Counted from the first letter of the stretch, positions 1 to 13,165 are shown. The stretch: 64,000 nucleotides of DNA from Gyrodactylus bullatarudis (GCA_012064415.1 SSNU01000112.1:1-64000), one strand, 5' to 3'. The notes: generated by a model not told the origin, from the sequence alone. A program made the numbers and translations.

Positions 1-267
1 CTATATTAGATATTTGCATATATTGCTCAACCGAATGAACTATTTTGCAACTAAATATCATTTAAAATAACCAAACAACAACAAGTTTTTAAAGTGAAAA
101 CTTTTTTTTGGCCACCACTATATAACCTTTGGGTTGTCGGAGCTTTCTATAATAAGACAAGCTAGGCTTTAAGTTTTAATGTAAGATTGAAATTCAATCA
201 ATGTCTAAATATGGCTTAATTCGGACTAAACGATTAAATCTCTTTTCCCATGTGTAATACTAATAAA

Positions 268-621
268 TAGAGCATCAAAGTCATATTTTACAAGTAAGGT
301 GTATCAAACAAATAGAGCACATTGGTATAATCAGAAGAGGTGTGAGGTTGTATCTAAGATAGTTATAAGAGCATACATCGATCATATATTTTGTAATAGG
401 TCATATTTTTTAAAGGCATACTTATAGGTCATATTTATACCTAATTGACCAATCATATTCATTCTTTGATTTCCCATGAATGACATTTAAATTCTTCTAA
501 CCACGTCAAAAGCTCCAACGCCAAGTTTCTCTAAAATAAGAAACCATTTATTATATTGCAATCATTTCTTATTTATTAATATTGACTCATAAGTAATAGG
601 AGGTCATATTTTTGATGCTCT
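268..621. repeat. MITE-like inverted-repeat element, copy 1
   Basis: Both ends read GAGCATCA...GTCATATTTT inward, in inverted orientation, and are flanked by TA. This is the signature of a non-autonomous Tc1/mariner-type element. A second, longer copy lies at 12535-13094 in the opposite orientation. The two share most of the left 200 bp and a central piece around 'gaccaatcatat'. No coding capacity is visible. Confidence 0.65.
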
Positions 622-2924
622 ACTAATGAAAAAAAGTAGGGAACATTTATTGATCGTATTGAATATGCCAACACATATCCTCCTAATTAGGGTTTATGCT
701 TATATCACAAAATTATTTCTTTACTTTCTTGGATTTCTTGTTTATAAATCTTCTATTTTTTATTGTAGGGTCAGAGAACCATTTTAATCAGCTTAGGAAC
801 TAATTGAATGATATCACTCAATAATGGTAGCATAACTTGGGAATTAAAGTCTTTATTAAAGATGATCTTTCTACCTTCAATATGTGGCATTTCATATTAT
901 AACTAGTTGAACCGTTATCTGGCTATGTCAAATCAAGACTTGAGTTCTTGTGAAAAATTACTCCATATGTGTGATTTTCTTAAAATGACCAAATCTAGTG
1001 TTGTTACAAAATACTATAGTTTAATATATTCTGTAATATTTAGGGCCACATATAATACTACTTTGGTCTAGTTTAAACCTAGATGAAGGATCTGTTTTTA
1101 TATCTACAACTCTAGGTGTTTGGGCTATACAATTGCCCCAGGATCGATTTGGTGATGGATTAGCACATTTCGTTGGACGTTACAGTTTAAAGATAAATAT
1201 CAACGTGGTTATTACGATAGAACCTCTATTAGTCAACCTATCACTATTTTTGATGAATTGATAATTTAATTATTGGCATATTTATTTTCTTGAGTATGTA
1301 CCATATCATAAAAATGTGTCAAAATACATTATTTTGATTGGTAGATAAAAGTACCATAAAACATCAAAAAAAGAATCAAAATCTCCCCTCTGTCCACTTT
1401 GCAATAAAATTACTAAGTGTCTATTGGTCTATATATATATATACCAGTTGGATATCTTGATTGGACCTAGATGCGAGTAAATTATCCGAAACTTTTATCA
1501 GTTCAACTGAATTATAATTTATACTTGCTTGGTTCTTCGTCTGGTGTCTCTTCAATTTTTTGTGAAATAATCTTCTTTTTGGAACGTTGTCTATAGGAAA
1601 AGAAGATGGTGATTCATGGTTATTACCAGAATAAAAATGTAGATTTACTTGTCTCTTTTGGTAAAAAACATGACTGACGGGTTATTATAAACTGAAATTG
1701 AGCGTAATTTATTGAAACTTATGAGGACAGTGTACCGATCGATATCTCGATCCGATTGTTCATTGTCAACTGAAGAAGGTGAAAACATGATTGTATTCAT
1801 CGTGAACAGGAGGATACCAGATATTTTCTTCTGTAAAAATAATTATTATTTGAACTCAGATCATGAAAATGTGAATAAACCGCTATTTTTTTTGTTAATG
1901 AGTTAAATCTGAAATTCATTTGTCTCAGATTTTCAGATTAAATCGACTAGCTATAAGAAAAAGTTATACCTTTCTAAAAAATTGAGTTTATTCACAAAGG
2001 TTTTCCTCTCAATGGCTCTGTAGTCAATGGTAACTAATTAAATAAATACAATGCGTTAGAAAAATATAATAGATTCATCTTTACCATATTAAGCATATGT
2101 GTGTGTCCAAAGGATTTATTCAAGTTAACAAATTAATCATTAATAGGTAAATACGATGTAATCTTATTCAACTATTGTTAAGAGTGTACCGTTAAATTCA
2201 AGAAATTGTTCGTGAAGATGAGAAAGTACTCAGATTTAGCGCGTCTATTCACCACCAAAGTAATGTCTGTACGCTTAATCGTGATAAGCAGAGCCTCAAA
2301 AACGAGTAAATTTTTTTTACTAAATTGTACAGGAAGTTGTATGGCTTTAAAAATGTGTAATAAAAGGTTCTAAGGTTGCATAGTGCCCTGGGTTCCGAAG
2401 TTATAACGCAATAAAATTAACTATTTTTAAACTACTATTTATATTCTTATACTATTTCAACTTTTAATAAATAACTATTATTAGTGACTCAAATTCCCGT
2501 GCCGTGTTTACTAACACTGTTTAGTCATAATCCCTAATTCTGATTGGTTGGGATTTCAAGGACCAATCAGATTATTCTAAATTTATCGATACAATATTGA
2601 GCCTGGTGAATCATTTTTCGATTATCTTACCGCGTTTCAAAAAGCTCAAAAGTTCAAAAAGCAATACCTTTATGAATTCACTGTAATATGTATCGCATGT
2701 ATCACCTCATAGAAATTTCAAAACCGACAGATTTAACATTATGAAGATTTTGAATAAAAAATTTCAATAAAATGATTAATTTTAAAATCACATTACTTTT
2801 GAGTAGATCATATAATATACTAAAAATAGTCATTTGTTCTATTGTTTGTATACTATTTTGCGATTTTTTAAGTGATTTGATAAGCTAAGTAATTCTTTCA
2901 TTAAAGAGTTGTTACTCAGAACTC
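622..2924. other. AT-rich stretch without a recognised gene
   Basis: Open frames here are short, lack plausible splice partners and resemble no family I know. I see only AT-rich unique-looking sequence with no recognised repeat. Confidence 0.5.
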
Positions 2925-3036
2925 AACTCATTCTCCTTCAAGTGAAGAATTATATTATCAGATTTATACTCTAATAATTCTGATAATTCTAACAATCATT
3001 GTAATTCAAGCGAACAACGTTATAGTCAATCCTTAT
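2925..3036. repeat. Partial copy of the 18.6-kb inverted-repeat element
   Basis: The stretch beginning 'ccttcaagtgaagaatta' and ending 'cgttatagtcaat' matches the internal part and one end of the element at 18603-19130. The opposite terminus is not recognisable, so this is a truncated copy. Confidence 0.6.
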
Positions 3037-4352
3037 TAGCTATTACCCTAACGAGGCGATTAGAAAAAAAATTAATTAAAATGATTCCCCAATTTCCTAT
3101 CTACTGGGGGGAAGGCAAAAAAAAGAATATATTATAATAATCTTGGTTATTTTTTTAGATTTGTGTAAATTAAAAAATAGGTTATCTGATATTGTTTAGA
3201 TCTACGTAATAACGGAGAATCTCACTAGAGGCTCTGAATTTTTTGAATTAATCTTCTTCAAGAATACTCATATTTGAACTTTATCGAGAAATTCTTTAGA
3301 ATAAAAAATCAAGGCAAGAAGTATTAAAAAGTATGCTCTAACGGAAATAATAATCACGCCAAGATTATTATCAAAATATACCTAATAGCAAAACTTTTTA
3401 TCCAGTTGTGTATAACATAAAGGATAAAATTGTTACGTTATTCAAACAATATTTATTTCTTAAGTAAGTATAGATAGAAGAATTGAGAAAAGTGTTGAGG
3501 TGAAATTAAATGTAGATGGGAGTAGGGGTGAGGAGGTTGAAAACGGAAAAAGTCACTTTTCCCCTCTACAAAATGAAATAATTGAATTCACGAGATTTGA
3601 AAATCACTCTTGAAGTTATCTCAATTTTAAAATCGATACTCTCATATTCCATATCTACACCTGAACTTATCCCTCTGAATAATTTATATTCTCATTCATG
3701 CTAATTGTGATCTAGGAAGTCTTCTGGCCAAACTCCCTCTCTGGAATCAATAGAAAATTTCAAGATTAAAAATTTGTAAAAGTAGGCCTCATAACTTGGA
3801 TATCAGAAATTTTTGTAAAATCACTCTAAAAGATTGATAAGAGTTTATAAGTGTAGTTTATTCCAGCGAAGGGAATGCATTTTCTGACTCTTCCATATTG
3901 TGAAACTTATCGATTTTCTTGTCAGATTTTTATCTAATTAAATAAAAAAACATTGAAGGGATTAGAATCCAGTCATCAACCAAGTATACAAAAGAAGTTG
4001 GATCTTACTTGGCTATTGTCAAATGTAGACAGAAGTAATAAAGATTCTTTTGATCGTTGGGAGGTAGATTTAGTTTTAGGAAACTTAAAAATAACTCATT
4101 TGAAAAATGAATTATGTTGTTAAACGGTTTTTTTCTTTGTTAATATACTATGACTGTTAACAGCTAAACAAAGTGTTCACAAGAGAAGCAGGGAACAAAG
4201 ATGGGTCTGGACCCAGCAAAAGATTTCAATCTAATTCTATAGAGCCTAACGAAATCAATTAACTTTTTCGTAAGATAAATAGGGAGATTATTCAACGTCG
4301 GAAATTCTCAGTTTTTATGCAAGTCTAAACAATAAAACATAATCTATTTTAA
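3037..4352. other. AT-rich stretch without a recognised gene
   Basis: No coherent coding exon was found on either strand. There are short homopolymer runs and nothing else that I can name. Confidence 0.45.
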
Positions 4353-4433
4353 CCCCTTCGAACCCGTCAAAATGCAGCGATCGCCTAAAACTGTTGATTT
4401 AGAGGTCGTATACGACCTCTGGGTTCGAAGGAG
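4353..4433. mobile_element. Miniature piggyBac-like element (81 bp)
   Basis: A 13-bp imperfect terminal inverted repeat (CCCCTTCGAACCC at the left, GGGTTCGAAGGAG at the right) is flanked directly by TTAA on both sides (4349-4352 and 4434-4437). TTAA is the target duplication typical of piggyBac elements. Inside the right end is the palindrome GGTCGTATACGACC, which recalls the subterminal palindromes of the full-length element at 16 kb. The terminal sequences differ, so this is a different family. Confidence 0.65.
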
Positions 4434-4910
4434 TTAAGAGAGAGAGTCTAAAATTTGATTAAATAACCAAAATTAGTCAAATTTATCTAGCTAGGGTTAA
4501 TAAAGAGTTTATTGTATTATATTGTCCAAAGAGATCATTTCTAAAGAAGGATTCAGTAGATGTTATGAATACATATTCAAAACTCTATTAGTTTCCTATT
4601 TTTGGAAAAATTAAGTTTATAGATGGAAAAACTTACGTCTAATTCTGGCGTATAACTGCAGGAGAGTTTGATGTAATTCGTTTCTGTTGGACTCATGAAA
4701 TAATTTGTCTGAAAATTAAAGAAATATTTAATTTTATCAGCTAAAAAGTAGTGGGATTCATTTTCGTGAGTTTTTAAACTTAGTTGTATTGATATCACCC
4801 CTATTAAAAGGTTTTATCTAAGAGAAATTTCACACCTAGATTCTAAAGCATCTTTATTAATGTAGGCATCAGAGAATTTTCGAAAAATTTTCTTAAAAAG
4901 TTATCCCTAC

Positions 4911-4966
4911 TATACAAGCCAAAGACAACATAGTCAGGCGGCAAGTGAAAAACTTAATAGTCAATT
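4911..4966. repeat. Fragment of the 18.6-kb/31.7-kb inverted-repeat family
   Basis: The sequence from 'tatacaagcc' to 'tagtcaatt' matches, with several mismatches, the terminal part of the elements at 18603-19130 and 31655-31925. Confidence 0.55.
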
Positions 4967-7900
4967 ATAACCTAAGAATTTAATGGCGCATTTTTATTCC
5001 GTTCTATTACAACAGATGCATGATCTTTTTCGATATGAGCCGTTATATATATATAAACAATATATGGAAAATTATTAATGAGTGAATGATGTATGTACAT
5101 CTTTTATGTGATATCTATGGAGTTTTAATACGCAGTTAGTATGCAGGAAGGATAATATACATTTTGATCCAACATCATTAAAAGAATATCCTTTCCTCTA
5201 TACACGATGATGTAGATGACTTATCACTATATGGGGGAGGGTTGCGGACAGAGAGGAAAGAGGTAGTCGAGTATTTTTCGAAAAAAATGTAACATTAATC
5301 AGTTGTGAGATTTGATTGAGACACGAATCAATTTCCTATTTGGAAATGGATTCTCTTCGTCTTAGTCGTATTATCCCCAGGAATTCTTGTTACGATAATT
5401 CATCACAGAATAAAATAAGGTAAATCAAGATCCTTCTGTTATCTTGATAGTACATATATTTAAACAAGAAATCGCGCGATAAAGAATTCTCCTGATGGAA
5501 TAGATAATTGGTAGAGCCTTGAAAAAATGCTTATTTTAACCAGCTATTTCCGTAGTTCTAAAAATATAAATGAGGAGGAAAATTGTTTTGTTCCATGATG
5601 AAATCTGAAATCTTCTATAAATATAAATCAGGCTTCAAATTTGTTGAGAGATAAGGGCTATATTTCAGGCATACTCATCAGTCTTTACATGCAAATGTAA
5701 GTACATTCAAGATTACAATATTTTGAAAAAAGGGTTTTGATTTTGAATTTCTTTTCATTTTAAAATGGTAGATAGCGTAGCCGAAAAAGACTGGAATGTC
5801 AAAAATGTAAAGATAATTATCAGTCATCATATTCTAATCTTTGTCCATTAACATTTTATTTAACCACCCTCTCTTGACCTCATTCAGTAGATCTTTATCA
5901 AATTTCGATTTTTTTAAATTAAAAATTCCCACTGCTGTATCAGTTTATTTTAAATTTTCAAAAAGTACCCCTGAGATCTAGAGAGTTAGTTTCACAATGT
6001 TAAATTCTGTTTTTTTTCAAAAAAAGCTCATAAAATAAGCCTTCTATTTACAATATTCATGAAAAGAGTAACGTTCTTAACCAATTTTGAATGCTGTATG
6101 CTAAATAATTTCTATAGAAGAGTTTTCCTGGCTAATTTGTAGTAAAAAGACTGAGGAAATATGGTTCTTTAATTCTACTACATCAACCATCACGTGAAGA
6201 ATTGATTCAGCTTTAAAATGAGATATTTTCCAGAATTTTATGTGCTCAAATAACAAAGTTATGCTCAAAAATATGGCTAAAAGTAGGTATTTTTTTGCAT
6301 TTTGGAAAATCTTAAAATTTGCTCTCATTTTTACAAATCATCATCAATTAATAAACTAAGACATGGAATATGTAGAGAATTTTATATTAATGAATATCTT
6401 TGGTGAAAATTTGATTGAATTTAATTGGTTCTCTCAAAAAAGAGGTTTTTTTAAAAATGGGTCACAAGAAATGGATTTGGCGACTACTGTATAATTGATA
6501 CTTTTAATTTGAGAGAATGGTCTTTCAAAAGTTGACGGTTTTTTGGAGTCACGTGTAGAAAATTGAATAAGTATATTTGTCAAAAGTGTGCTCTTAGGAA
6601 AGCCAAGAAAAGAAGAAGAGAAGATGAAATCTTCTGTTTCTTGAGAAATTCTTCGTTTTCTGGGATAAGGAGAAAAATAATTTTTTTGTTCATTCCTTTA
6701 CCACATAGATCCAGGTCCCCCATCACCCTGTAGATCAATTATCTCTAATCGATAACTCTAGTGTGTTGATCAAATCCCTTTTTTTCATTTCATATCTCTC
6801 ATTGTCACACAGAAATTACGTAACACATTCCCTGCATCTTCTTCCATCTCATCTCCGTCACTTTTAACCATTTTTCCTCATTATCCTAGCCAAGATCCTG
6901 ATATTGTTCCGTATTCATTATGAATGGAAAAGAATTCTATTCTCATCTATTCCCAGATAAACTGTTCATTTTATCTTTATCTCTATCTGTCTCTGTCTCT
7001 CTTAGTCAACTGAGAAATGGGAGATAATCTTGGTGTGAATTTTTTATTTAATGAGAAAAAATATCGTTCATTATCAAGGAATGTCTGTTTGTATTATAAA
7101 CATGTTGTGATACACTTTGAGTTTATCCCACATCCAGTTATTTGAAAAGTTACTTTTAGTTAACAATTCAACTTGAAAGACATTGTCTGTAATTCATAAA
7201 GTTGAATTTGAACTGGGTCAGACTTTGGCCCAACTAATACCAAGTTAGTAGTAATTAGAACTTATTTTCTTGAAATTCTTATCAAGGAACACGACATTTA
7301 TATTATCTTGATCTTTTTATTATCGATGACAGGGAAACTCACCGCAAAGGATTCCTTTTCATTATTATTTTTCAAAATTATACTTTCCACCTTATCACTT
7401 TGATAATAAAATTTACCAGCCCAAGGTTCCAACTGCAAATTCGAAATTTGTCTGTGTTACTCATTTTTCGTTCAAAAATCGTAATTATTTTTAAAAATTT
7501 TGGTTAAAAAATTGAGATTTTTGTGAAAATCTTGGATTTCCCATCGGCATATCAACCAAACCTTACTAAACATTAGAAAATTGGCATTTCGAATTTATGA
7601 AAGAAATTCACTTGTAGGCAAATGTAGAATTCTGTCATTATGTATAATGCCTAGTCATTTTATATAATGATTAATGATCGAAGTAGGACATTATATAATA
7701 ATAATCATAAGTCTTTCTAAATATTTAAAAGTGGCCAAGTTCCTTAGCCTTTAAGGAACTAATTGATTAAGGCTGTTCTGGAAATAGTCTTCGCATATGC
7801 CGAAACCAAGAAACTATTCATTTTTCAACAGAGTGGAAGGCAAAAACATAAAAATAAGGAATTAAATTAAAGATTAAGAAATTTTGAGATGTGAAAAAAA

Positions 7901-9542
7901 AAAATTATTAAAAATTTTTGTGAGCTTCAAAATTGTGAGAAATATTGATCTGGGGACAAGGACAATAACAAAAAGATTTTTTTAGAGAAATCACAAGACC
8001 ATTAGAAGTTGTGTTAATTAATGAAAAAATTCTTCAAAAAGATTTTCTTATTAAATTTTTAGATCAAATTTTCAGAATCACTAATTTTATTCAAGTTCAT
8101 AAAATTAATATTCAGTATTTTAAAACAAAAGTTATTTTTCAGTTATTTTTTGTTTAATTTTTAATTTTTAACACTTATAAAATATAACTGAATTAACGTT
8201 TGTAATCAGCACTTGTTGATTAATTTTAACTCGGCTTGAAAATATCAAGAAGCTTCACGATATGAGAGATTAACAAATAAATAATCGCTGAAGGCCTCAA
8301 TAGATGCCAACAGTCATCGAAATTTCCTGAGATGATAAATAAAAGAAGGCTTTAAATCATTTGGCAGTGAACTCATCTTCGTCTTCAGCTGCTGCAATTT
8401 TTTCTTTAATCTCCTTAGACTGTAAGCTTGTTTAGAAACAGAAGGCTCACAACTCATAAGCTATCAAGCTAAAACCCTGATCTGAATTCTATTGAAAACT
8501 TAATTCACTTATTGGATAAATTTTTTTGAAAGTCTCTTGTGAAAATTAAGGTAGAAAACTGGGATTCAAACGGCCTAATATTGAATTTCCTTCAATTTTA
8601 AATTAAAAAACGCAATTTATCATGGGCTTTGAAGTGGTCTAAAGACAGAAATGAAATCTTATTTTTGTTTAAAAATCAATTTTCATTAATTTGTATATTT
8701 ACTCATAAGTATGACATTCATTATAAATTCTTTTTAGGACAAAATTACCATTGAAATTCAATTTTTAAACGAATTTTTGGAATGAAATGAAAATGAAAAC
8801 TAATGAAAAGAAAAAATTTATATTTGAAATAAAATCAAAATACTTGAGCAGAATCCAGAATGATCTTCGATCAACAAGTCAGACTTGAAAAAATATTTTT
8901 TTTCTTCTTGATCTGATCCAATTTTCTGGGTCGATTACACGAGCTAGGGTCAAATTTCCTCAAAAATTCTGATTTTTCAGGTTAGAAACCTCTAACTTGT
9001 CAAATAAACTTTTTGTGATCAATCTATTTTTAAATATTTTTTCAACCCTGTTTTTGATCCAGAATCTGATCTTGATCGGAAAAAATTCTTTTTTCTTCGC
9101 AAATTGATCTTTATCTATCCCTCTTTCTGAGATATCATTTATTTGGTTCGCAATAAAAAAATAGCTAAGAAAATCTAAGGCGAAGACGATTTCCAGAACA
9201 GCTTTACAAAATAGAAAAAACAATACTTTTAGCCATTATATCAAATGTCTGAGAGGTTTGGCATTATATAAACTGACTAGACATTATAAATAATAACATA
9301 ATTCTTCAAAAATATTATCACAGATAAGCATTTTGATACTTGAGCTTATATAAAATAATGTTAAGAACTCATAGTATTATCATTTGGGTAGGTTAGAAAA
9401 ATTTTCTAATGTATATATTAAAAGTGGTAAGAGTTAATAAAATCATCAATTATATAATCCTAACTTTGAACAAATTACATATATATGGGCTATATAATTT
9501 AGTCAGAACAGAAAAATTAAATTATGACAATTCTCTCTCTAG
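4967..9542. other. Long AT-rich intergenic stretch
   Basis: I found no gene. About 25 bases at 7772-7800 recur in inverted orientation near 9178-9206 (both contain 'gctgttctggaaat'), which suggests a decayed fold-back element between them. Runs such as 'attgagatttttgt' (about 7510) belong to a low-similarity family also seen at about 29.28 kb and 63.08 kb. Nothing else is interpretable. Confidence 0.4.
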
Positions 9543-9647
9543 ACTCAAACAATGAGGAGTGCAATAAAAAGCAATTATTCCATTATCTATTTTGTTAATT
9601 GAATAATAAAATGAGCATTTTATTGCATGCGATACTCCTAGTTTGAC
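9543..9647. repeat. Small imperfect fold-back
   Basis: The left arm (with 'caaacaatgaggagtgcaat') and right arm (with 'attgcatgcgatactcctag') are inverted imperfect copies around a short AT-rich loop. It resembles a tiny MITE or a chance hairpin. No coding role is seen. Confidence 0.4.
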
Positions 9648-10174
9648 TTTTAGTTAGATTCCAAAAAGCATTCCCAACTCAAATGTATCTTTGCGCACTT
9701 GTGGTTCGAGGGAATTTGAGCATTTGTCAATCATACACACATATGAGGTTGGGTTATATAAAATTATTTTAGCTAAAGAATTTTTGAGTAAGATGTTCAA
9801 GGAAAAGATTAAGAACTTTATCTTTTAGATTCTATCTATGGGAAATTATCTATTAAAACTATCCTGTGACGATTTTATCAAAAATTTCCCGGTGATAATC
9901 AGTTTCATTGTCTTATTGGGTTCCTAGAAATCAATTTTTGATCACTTTCTCACCTTTCTTTCAGCTCTAAGTTCAAAAAATGAGAATATGGCGCTACTTC
10001 GAGATCTGAAACATTATTTAAGCGAAAAACACACAGCAGTCAGTTACTAATGGATGGACTTCTAAAGCGACAAAAATGAAGCAGCCTGGAAACAGGATCA
10101 TCAAAAAATGAACACCCCCCTCCCTGAGTTCCTTTCTATCCAATGGAAGAGCAGAAAAATTTGCAATGTAATAG

Positions 10175-10181
10175 TATATAA
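10175..10181 (+). promoter_or_regulatory. TATA box of the small basic-protein gene
   Basis: TATATAA lies exactly 91 nt upstream of the ATG at 10266. The decayed downstream copy has the same 91-nt spacing between TATATATA and its ATG, and the two 5' leaders are clearly similar. A CCAAT sequence lies just upstream in both. Confidence 0.6.
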
Positions 10182-10265
10182 TCAAAGCCTAGGATTAAGT
10201 CTGAAGAGACCCGGCGAAATAAAACGTTTACCACTTAATTATTCGTTCGTTCTCCTATCTTCCTT

Positions 10266-10821
10266 ATGAGTGTAGACTCCAGTAATAATAATATACTTGA
10301 TGCGGCTCGGCAACATTATCATTCCAAATTATTTTCCTTCATGTCGTGAAAGTGGGCCTGGAGATTTAGATTCCAAAAATATCTTGAAATTGAAGAGGCA
10401 GAGAGAAAAAGAATTGAGAGGATTGATCTATCGTACAAGTGAACAATTCAAATTAAAGTATTCAAAGACTTCAATAATAGTTTACTTGGATGATTAAATT
10501 CTATATATGCAATGTACATGTATTTCAAATCAAGATTGTCTTATGGAGTGGAAATTCTCATAATCGTGCTTAAATAATTCGTTAGTTAGAGATTAGAAGA
10601 GTATGTAGAGAGTTTGGTTAAGGAGATTAGATGAAATCTCGGATTCTTATAAAGGAATGCATCTGGATCAATGATTTAATAATCTAATCATGTCTCAACC
10701 TGTAATCAGCGGAAATAAAAATGATAAGAAACCTGCACCTGCAATAATTAAGAAGGGCAGAAAACGTAAAAGCCTAAGTGAGCAGCCAACGATGGATAGA
10801 TACGTTAGGAGGAAACAATGA
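10266..10821 (+). CDS. Small basic protein with PIP-box-like C-terminus
   Basis: My model has three exons: 10266-10345, 10370-10438 and 10710-10821. It encodes 86 residues, in frame throughout. The first intron is only 24 nt (GTGAAA...ATTTAG). The middle of the protein is a charged, probably helical stretch (about residues 30-46). The C-terminus is strongly basic (KKGRKRK, about 64-70) and is followed by QPTMDRYV (about 75-82) and RRKQ. Q-x-x-M-x-x-Y flanked by basic residues resembles a PCNA-interacting PIP box, as at the C-terminus of p21, although the second aromatic is Val. A nuclear, PCNA-linked role is inference only. A TATA box sits 91 nt upstream. A decayed tandem copy of the 5' end follows at 10.9 kb. 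Without splicing, only fragments of these frames would be open. Confidence 0.5.
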
Positions 10822-10924
10822 TCCAGGAGACAAACAATTAATCCCTCCTTCCCTCTTTATTGTACTCAAATCCGATTGAACCAATCAGAGGATTTTATTA
10901 AACATTTTATCAGGTTTAAAATTG

Positions 10925-10933
10925 TATATATAT
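10925..10933 (+). promoter_or_regulatory. TATA box of the decayed tandem copy
   Basis: TATATATAT is followed by a leader ('agtctgatgagatccggtga') that aligns with the leader at about 10200 ('agtctgaagagacccggcga'). The ATG lies 91 nt downstream. Confidence 0.55.
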
Positions 10934-11015
10934 CTAGCCGGTGTAAGAGTCTGATGAGATCCGGTGAAACATAAGCTTTATCACTAAATATTCACTTGTC
11001 TTCTGAATCCTCACA

Positions 11016-11110
11016 ATGAGTTCTTCATTGGAAACAGATAATGATTTAATAAGCAGAAATGAAAATCCTGGAAAATAAAAGTATGCTAGACAGCGATTTT
11101 CTTGGGATTA
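11016..11110 (+). pseudogene. Decayed tandem copy of the small basic-protein gene, 5' part
   Basis: The ATGAGT start and about 20 codons are followed by TAA. Right after the stop, the same frame reads Y-A-R-Q, matching A-A-R-Q of the upstream gene at the equivalent place, and another stop follows soon. No homologue of the basic C-terminal exon was found further downstream. This looks like a 5' duplicate that lost its reading frame, but a very short real peptide is not excluded. Confidence 0.45.
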
Positions 11111-12534
11111 GTTGTCAGGGTGTATCATCCTCAAATGTATATTCTCAAGGATATGGAAATTTTGAATTTCTATATCATGAAAATTGATTAGCTCAATTCT
11201 ACACAAAGAAAAGTTTGGGTAAATTGAGAAATAAACTCAAGATTTTCCAAGAAAATCTTCAATCTTCAATCTGATTGGAATTAGGCCAATTTACGAATGT
11301 CCAACTTTTGATTGAATACGGTTATTTGGGAACAAGATTTATCAGATGATTCAAATCTGGTCTCAAAGGCTTCAGAAAAAAAGTTATTTTCAAGTTAATT
11401 CAGAGTTTTCGATATTAACGAATTCCTCTGAACCTCTGTCGGTCATTTGATTCAAAATTTCAGCATCTGAAAAAGAGTGGTCAATTTTTTTAAATCGAAT
11501 TTGCATTTAGACAACATTAAAAGGTTCATTTCTTCATAAGATTCGAAAAATGGTCGTTTATCCCCTACATATCAACCCTATCTTTATAAAAAAATTTGCT
11601 TCATGATCTGGATTTTAGATGAGTTTAATTGTGAAATAATCATTTTAAACATTTATTATTCGAATTTTCATCAAAAGTTTTTGTCCAATGCAGGAAGAAA
11701 TTAACTGTGTAAATTTGGGAAAAAAAGCTATCCATAAAAGAGAAGAAACAATGTAATAATGAAAGAAGAAAAAACGTTCCAGCGGTAAGATGGAGGAGAA
11801 AACTTGAGATTCTCTCTTCTTCTTGTTTTTTTTCTCAGAGCATCATTTTTACAGGAGTATAGAGAGACTAAATTACACTATAGAAGAAGAGGAAGAAGAC
11901 ACAAGAAAAGGTAGAAGCACTGATTAGCAGTTGTGTCTGACTTTGTTTTTTTTGCTTTTCTTTCTTCTGGATTGAACTGATCATTTCTTTTTTATTGCCA
12001 GAGTCTTCCCAAAGTTCCCCTCTACAAAGAGTATTGTACAATGTACACTTTACTTTTATCAGAGTTTTCGCAATACCCCTCGCCACCCTATTCACCCTAT
12101 GGAAGACATAATTTTAGTATCATTTCAGGATTGATAAAAAAAATTTAAAAAAGTTTTAAAGGAAAGGACAATCTTATCTCGATCAATTCAACTTTATCCG
12201 TCTGCTAAAAGTGATTGTTTTCCTTCTTCTAAAGATATTTTACTTTATATTTTTATTTTATGCCTACTCTTTTATTGGTTCACGAATTGATAAGGTCAGG
12301 GAAAGCTTTTATTATCTTGACCAGGGTTTCGAAAATATTAACAAAGCTTAAGAATTTTCAGATTCTCGATTAGTTAAGATTTCTTCAATCTTCTCTAAAA
12401 TCTAAAAAGTTCGTGAAAAATCCGATGGAAAATTTTGATAAGAAGGAGAAATATGTGAAAACTAATCAGACATTTAAATTTCGAACAGAGAAAGTGTAAG
12501 TGTCTAAAGTCTTATCCCATAAGAGTAATGAATA
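11111..12534. other. AT-rich intergenic stretch
   Basis: There is a T-rich/purine-rich patch around 11.75-11.95 kb and no coding exon I can support. Confidence 0.4.
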
Positions 12535-13094
12535 GAGCGTCAAAAAATATGACCTAAAAAACTCATTTATAGGCGCTTATAAAAAGGCACTTATTTTATT
12601 TGGGTCATATTATATGACTTGTAAAATTTCTCTACTACTTATGAGTCAATTTTAATGAATAAAAAATGATTTGCTTTGGTTGGCAGTGCAACATCAAATA
12701 TTACAATATAGATATCCCTTTCTAGATTCTAGGAATACATTGGGTCATGATTCGATAAAATGCGTTATTTATATGGACTTGGTGTTGGTGCTTTTGGCAT
12801 GGTTAAAAGAATGTAAAATAAAGCATGCTGCATGACGTAATCAAAATGTCAATCATGGGAAATCAAAGAATGGATATGATTGGTCAATAAGATTAGGTAT
12901 GGGGAATCCCCATTGGAGATATTCTATGCAAAGTAAACATTATGTATAAATATGCCTTTTTAAAAAATATGACCTATTACAAAATATATGACCGATATAA
13001 CTTTTTTATATGAAACCTCACACCTCTTCTGATTATTTCAATGTGCTTTATTTGTTTAATATACCTTACTTGTAAAATATGACTTATGATGCTC
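12535..13094. repeat. MITE-like inverted-repeat element, copy 2
   Basis: The right end, read on the minus strand, matches copy 1 at 268-621 over most of 200 bp. Both ends carry GAGC(A/G)TCA and are flanked by TA. This copy is about 200 bp longer in the middle, so copy 1 looks internally deleted. Confidence 0.65.
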
Positions 13095-13165
13095 TAGTTA
13101 TGAACAACTATCATTTTACATCGATTAGATGACCTTCACCCGATAAAATTTGAGTATAATTAGAA

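Noticed and set aside
10300..10497. Unspliced 66-residue frame in the small-gene locus
   Set aside because: It overlaps the spliced model in another frame, starts after stops and has no family resemblance. The spliced model with conserved 5' leader explains the region better.
10266..10821. Assignment of the 86-aa protein to the CIP/KIP CDK-inhibitor family
   Set aside because: Only an L-F pair and the basic PIP-like tail resemble p21/p27. The kinase-inhibitory WNFDF block is absent, so I kept only the PIP-like description.
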